NCBI RefSeq assembly: GCF_026212465.1 | Contig: NC_080059.1 | Location: forward strand, 19,592,189-19,656,188 | From: Amaranthus tricolor | Lineage: Eukaryota > Streptophyta > Magnoliopsida > Caryophyllales > Amaranthaceae | DNA: 64,000 nucleotides | Direction: 5' to 3' | Part shown: one piece after another, positions 60,427 to 64,000 of the stretch | Position numbering within the stretch: the first letter of the stretch is position 1 | Layout of the letters: each line of letters opens with the position of its first letter | The notes under the pieces: generated by a model | Seen by the model: only the letters and a program-made list of their open reading frames with translations | Database searches by the model: none | What the model was told of the DNA's origin: nothing | Program-made: the position numbers and the translations under genes

Positions 60427-63400
60427 TGACTACAATGAATCTCGATATTGAGAAGTTTGATAGGAATGTAAACTTTGGCTTATGGCAAGTCAAAATGAGA
60501 GCCATTTTGATTCAAAATGGTGTGCACAAGGCGATTGATGGTGTAGAGAAGATGCCGGAAGGAATGTCCGCATCGAGATGGGAAGAGATAGACACAAAGG
60601 CGTTATCGGCAATCCAATTATGCTTATCCAATGAAGTTCTAAGAGAGGTTGTTAAAGAAACAACAACCAAGAGTATATGGGAGAAATTGGAATCACTCTA
60701 CATGGCCAAGAGTGTTACCAATAGGCTACTTTTGAAGAGTAGACTCTACGACTTACGCTTGGAGGAAGGTAAACCTTTAAAACCTCACTTGGATGAGTTT
60801 TGTTCCATTGTTATGGATTTACAAAACATTGATGTTAAGCTTGATGATGAAGACTTGGCAATTTATCTTTTATGTTCTTTACCCCCTTCTTATAAAAATT
60901 TTAGAGAAACTCTACTTTATGGTAGAGATAATTTGAGTAGTGATGATGTGAAGAATGCCTTGACTCAAAGGGATCTCATTGATACACAATTGTCACAAAA
61001 GTCACCAAGCAATGCTAGTGACGGTTTGTTTGTAAGAGGGAGGTCACAAGAGAAAGGTTCCACTAGTGGGAGTGGAAACAAGGGTAAAGGAAGGTCCAAG
61101 TCCGTGAGGCCAAACAAAAATAAGTCTTGTAACTATTGCAAGCTTAAGGGCCACATCAAGAAGGATTGTTGGAAGCTTAAGAGAAAGCTAGAAGAAGAGG
61201 CAAGGGAAGGAACTAGCAATGCCAATGCTAGTTACGTGAATGATAGTGATGATGGCGATGTTCTTGTTGCCACTCATGAGTACAAAGGTAATAATGAATG
61301 GATTCTTGATTCGGGGTGCACATTCCACATGACTCCCAACAAAACTTTCTTCCATACATTTGAAAGTGTTGATGGGGGAAATGTTACCATGGGAAACAAC
61401 ACCACATGTAAGGTTGTTGGGATTGGGAGCATTAAAATTAAAATGTTTGATGGGATTGTGAGGACCTTAACCGATGTAAGGTATGTCCCGGGCTTGAAAA
61501 AGAATCTTTTATCTTTGGGTACTCTTGATAAGATCGGGTGTAGAATCACTTGTGAAGGTGGAGTTATGAAGGTAGCCAAGGGTTCACTAGTGGTGATGAA
61601 GGGGAGGTTGAATGGGAGTTTGTATGCTCTTCAAGGTTCAACCATTCTTGGCTCGGCGAATGTATCCACAAGCACAATGTCCGATCGTGATACCAAACTT
61701 TGGCACTTGAGGCTTGGTCACATGAGCGAAAGAGGTATGTTTGAACTCTCTAAACAAGGTTTATTTGATGGAAAAAATTTTGGAACCTTGGTTTTTGTGA
61801 ACATTGTGTTTATGGGAAACACAAGAGAGTTAGTTTTAAACCCGCCATCCACAACACTAAGGGGATATTAGATTATGTCCATTCCGACTTGTGGGGGCCT
61901 TCACGAACGCCCTCCCTTAGTGGTTGTAGCTACATGTTGACCTTTATTGATGATTACTCTAGAAAAGTTTGGTGTTACTTTATAAAAAATAAATATGAAG
62001 TTTTTGATGTCTTCTTGGAATGGAAGAAGATGATTGAAAAGAAAGCCGGCAGGAGCATCAAGACCTTGAGAACCGACAATGGTCTTGAATTCGTTGATAG
62101 CAAGTTTCTCAATTATTGTTCTAATGAAGGTATTGTTAGACATAGAACTTGTGCAGGTCGTCCTCAACAAAATGGTGTTGCGGAGAGGATGAATAAAACG
62201 TTATTGGAAAGGGCAAGATGCATGCTAAATCAAGCAAATTCGGGGAAACAATTTTGGGCCGAAGCGGTGGCTACGGCATGTTATTTGATCAACCGTTAAC
62301 CTCATACCGCCTTGAAGTTCAAGTCGCCACAAGAGGTATGGTACAACACTCCGGTAAACTATTCTAGTCTTAGAATCTTTGGTTGTCCAGCTTATATTCA
62401 TGTAAATGATGGTAAGTTAGAACCTAGGGCTAGAAAAGGTATCTTTGTGGGGTATGGAGTGGGTGTAAAGGGGTATAGGGTATGGTGTAATGAATCAAAG
62501 AAAATTATTGTTTCTAGAGATGTTGTTTTTGATGAAGATAGCATGCTTGTATCTAATGTTGAAAAACCTTTTAATAATGATGATAATGAAGCACAAGTGG
62601 AGGTTGAATCCTCCAATGTTGATAATGAGAAAAATGATGATGTTCAACAAAGGTCTCCTCCTTTGTCCACAACTAGGCAAAGAAGGAAGATCGTGGCTCC
62701 AAGGAGGTACATTGAAGAGTGTGATTATGTTGTTTATGCTCTCAACATTGCTAGCGAAGTCGAAGGGTTAAATGAACCAAGTACGTACAAGGAGGCTATG
62801 GCCTCAAATGACTCAAGCAAGTGGTTGATTGCTATGAAACAAGAGATGGAATCTCTTGCGAAGAATGGAACTTGGGATATCGTTGTTGCACCAAAGAAAA
62901 AGAAGATTGTGGGGTGCAAGTGGATATTCAAGAGGAAGGAGGGTCCTTCTAGTGATATTCCTCCCATCTACAAAGCAAGGGTTGTTGCAAAGGGATACTC
63001 TCAAATTGAGGGTATTGATTTTCACGAAGTTTTCTCTCCGGTCGTGAAACACTCTTCTATTAGGGCATTGCTTGCTTTGGTGGCGATGGAGGATTTGGAG
63101 TTACATCAATTGGATGTAAAGACGGCTTTTCTTCACGGTGAGCTTGAAGAAGAAATCTTTATGAAGCAACCGGAAGGTTTTGAGGTAGCCGGTAAGGAGA
63201 ATCATGTGTGTAGATTGAAGAGGTCATTGTATGGGTTGAAGCAATCTCCAAGGCAATGGTACAAAAGGTTTGATTCCTTTATGATTTCACATGATTTTGT
63301 TAGAAGTTCTTATGATAGCTGTGTTTATCTTAAGAAATTTGAAGATGGTTCTTTACTATATTTGCTCTTATATGTTGATGATATGCTAGTAGCATGTAGC

Positions 63401-64000
63401 TCTTTGCTTAAGGTGGAGGACTTGAAAGAGTTGCTTTCAAGTGAATTTGATATGAAAGATCTTGGTGAAGCCAAGAAGATTCTTGGGATGGAGATTTTGA
63501 GAGATCGGGCTAAGGGTGTCTTATACCTTAGTCAAAGGAAGTACATTGAGAAAGTTGTTCAACGTTTCTCCATGGATGATGCTAAAGGTGTGTCTACTCC
63601 TCTTGCTTCTCATTTCAAATTGTCCAAGAATTTGTGTCCACAAACAAAAGAGGAAGAAGAGCAAATGGTAAGAATTCTATACACTAGTGCCGTTGGTAGC
63701 GTTATGTATGCTATGGTATGCTCTAGGCCCGACATTGCTCATGCGGTGAGTTTGGTGAGTAGATATATGTCTAATCCGGGTAAGGGACATTGGGAGGCAC
63801 TAAAATGGCTATTGAGGTATTTGAAAGATACTTCAAATGTTTGTCTCATGTATGGGAAAAATTCAAGTGAGCTAACCGGGTTTTGTGACTCGGATTATGG
63901 TGGTGATCTAGATAATAGAAAGTCCACAAGTGGGTTTGTGTTTACTTTGGGTGGTTCGGCGATTAGTTGGCAATCATCTTTGCAAGATGTGGTTGCTCTT
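60427..64000 (+). pseudogene. Ty1-copia gag-pol polyprotein (Tnt1/Tork-like), continues past window
   Basis: From ATG 60427 the order is: gag of the UBN2 type (NFGLWQVKMRAILIQNGVHK); zinc knuckle CNYCKLKGHIKKDC (about 61127); protease active site WILDSGCTFHMTP (about 61303); GAG-pre-integrase LWHLRLGHMSERGM (61700); integrase with HSDLWGP, LRTDNGLEF and QQNGVAER (DDE residues all present); reverse transcriptase with KWIFKRKEG, LDVKTAFLHG, LYGLKQSPRQWYKR and LLYVDDMLV (63371-63382); and the start of RNase H, FCDSDYGGD (about 63883). Two lesions are visible: a single-base frame change near 61785-61800 in the integrase zinc region and a TAA at 62297-62299 after the integrase core. From there the frame is open to the window edge. 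Few lesions imply a fairly young, inactive copy. Domain order (integrase before RT) proves copia. Confidence 0.92.

Overview
The window is nuclear DNA from a flowering plant: AT-rich, with intron-containing genes of plant-only families, many plant transposon types and a plastid-derived insertion. The repeat content is the kind I associate with Caryophyllales (Amaranthaceae), but that is an impression from memory and not something the sequence proves. All coordinates and exon joins were worked out by eye.

Four host genes can be supported. (1) 7569-8018 (+) is a single-exon gene for a small multi-pass membrane protein of unknown function. (2) 17202-22384 (-) is a five-exon gene for a 494-residue coiled-coil protein with a 3.4 kb intron full of repeats. 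(3) 28464-33114 (+) is a four-exon cytosolic alkaline/neutral invertase (GH100) of 561 residues. (4) 38107-44136 (+) is a six-exon ERD2-like (KDEL-receptor-related) protein of 273 residues. All four frames are open over their proposed exons. A fifth possible exon (13609-13856) has splice sites but no partner exons that I could find.

The rest is mostly transposable elements and their debris. From left to right: a Mutator-like (MULE) transposase remnant running off the left edge; a tRNA-derived SINE; a ~0.93 kb foldback element; a ~1.6 kb TIR element holding a tRNA-like sequence and a LINE 3' end with a 15-bp target-site duplication; small MITEs; two degenerate Ty3/gypsy gag regions on opposite strands; a 5S-rRNA-like (Cassandra-type) palindrome at 35.4-35.7 kb; a FAR1-type transposase remnant; and a ~4 kb Ulp1-peptidase pseudogene of the kind carried by MULEs.

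From 51.4 to 58.0 kb there is a nested assembly. An RTE-type LINE abuts a (TA)n tract, followed by a plastid insertion (ndhB-trnL spacer, trnL-CAA, ycf2 3' part) that is itself broken by a second LINE. A second (TA)n tract is split by a 2.34 kb TIR transposon carrying two convergent ORFs, a GRF zinc-finger/membrane protein and an acidic protein. The right end (59.8-64.0 kb) is a Ty1-copia retrotransposon with its 5' LTR, primer-binding site and most of gag-pol; it continues beyond the window.

The host genes show no functional link to each other. The features most worth a second look are the two-ORF GRF transposon with iterated subterminal motifs, the inverted 5S/Cassandra structure, the nested TIR element with its LINE duplication, and the (TA)n tract that has received several insertions.
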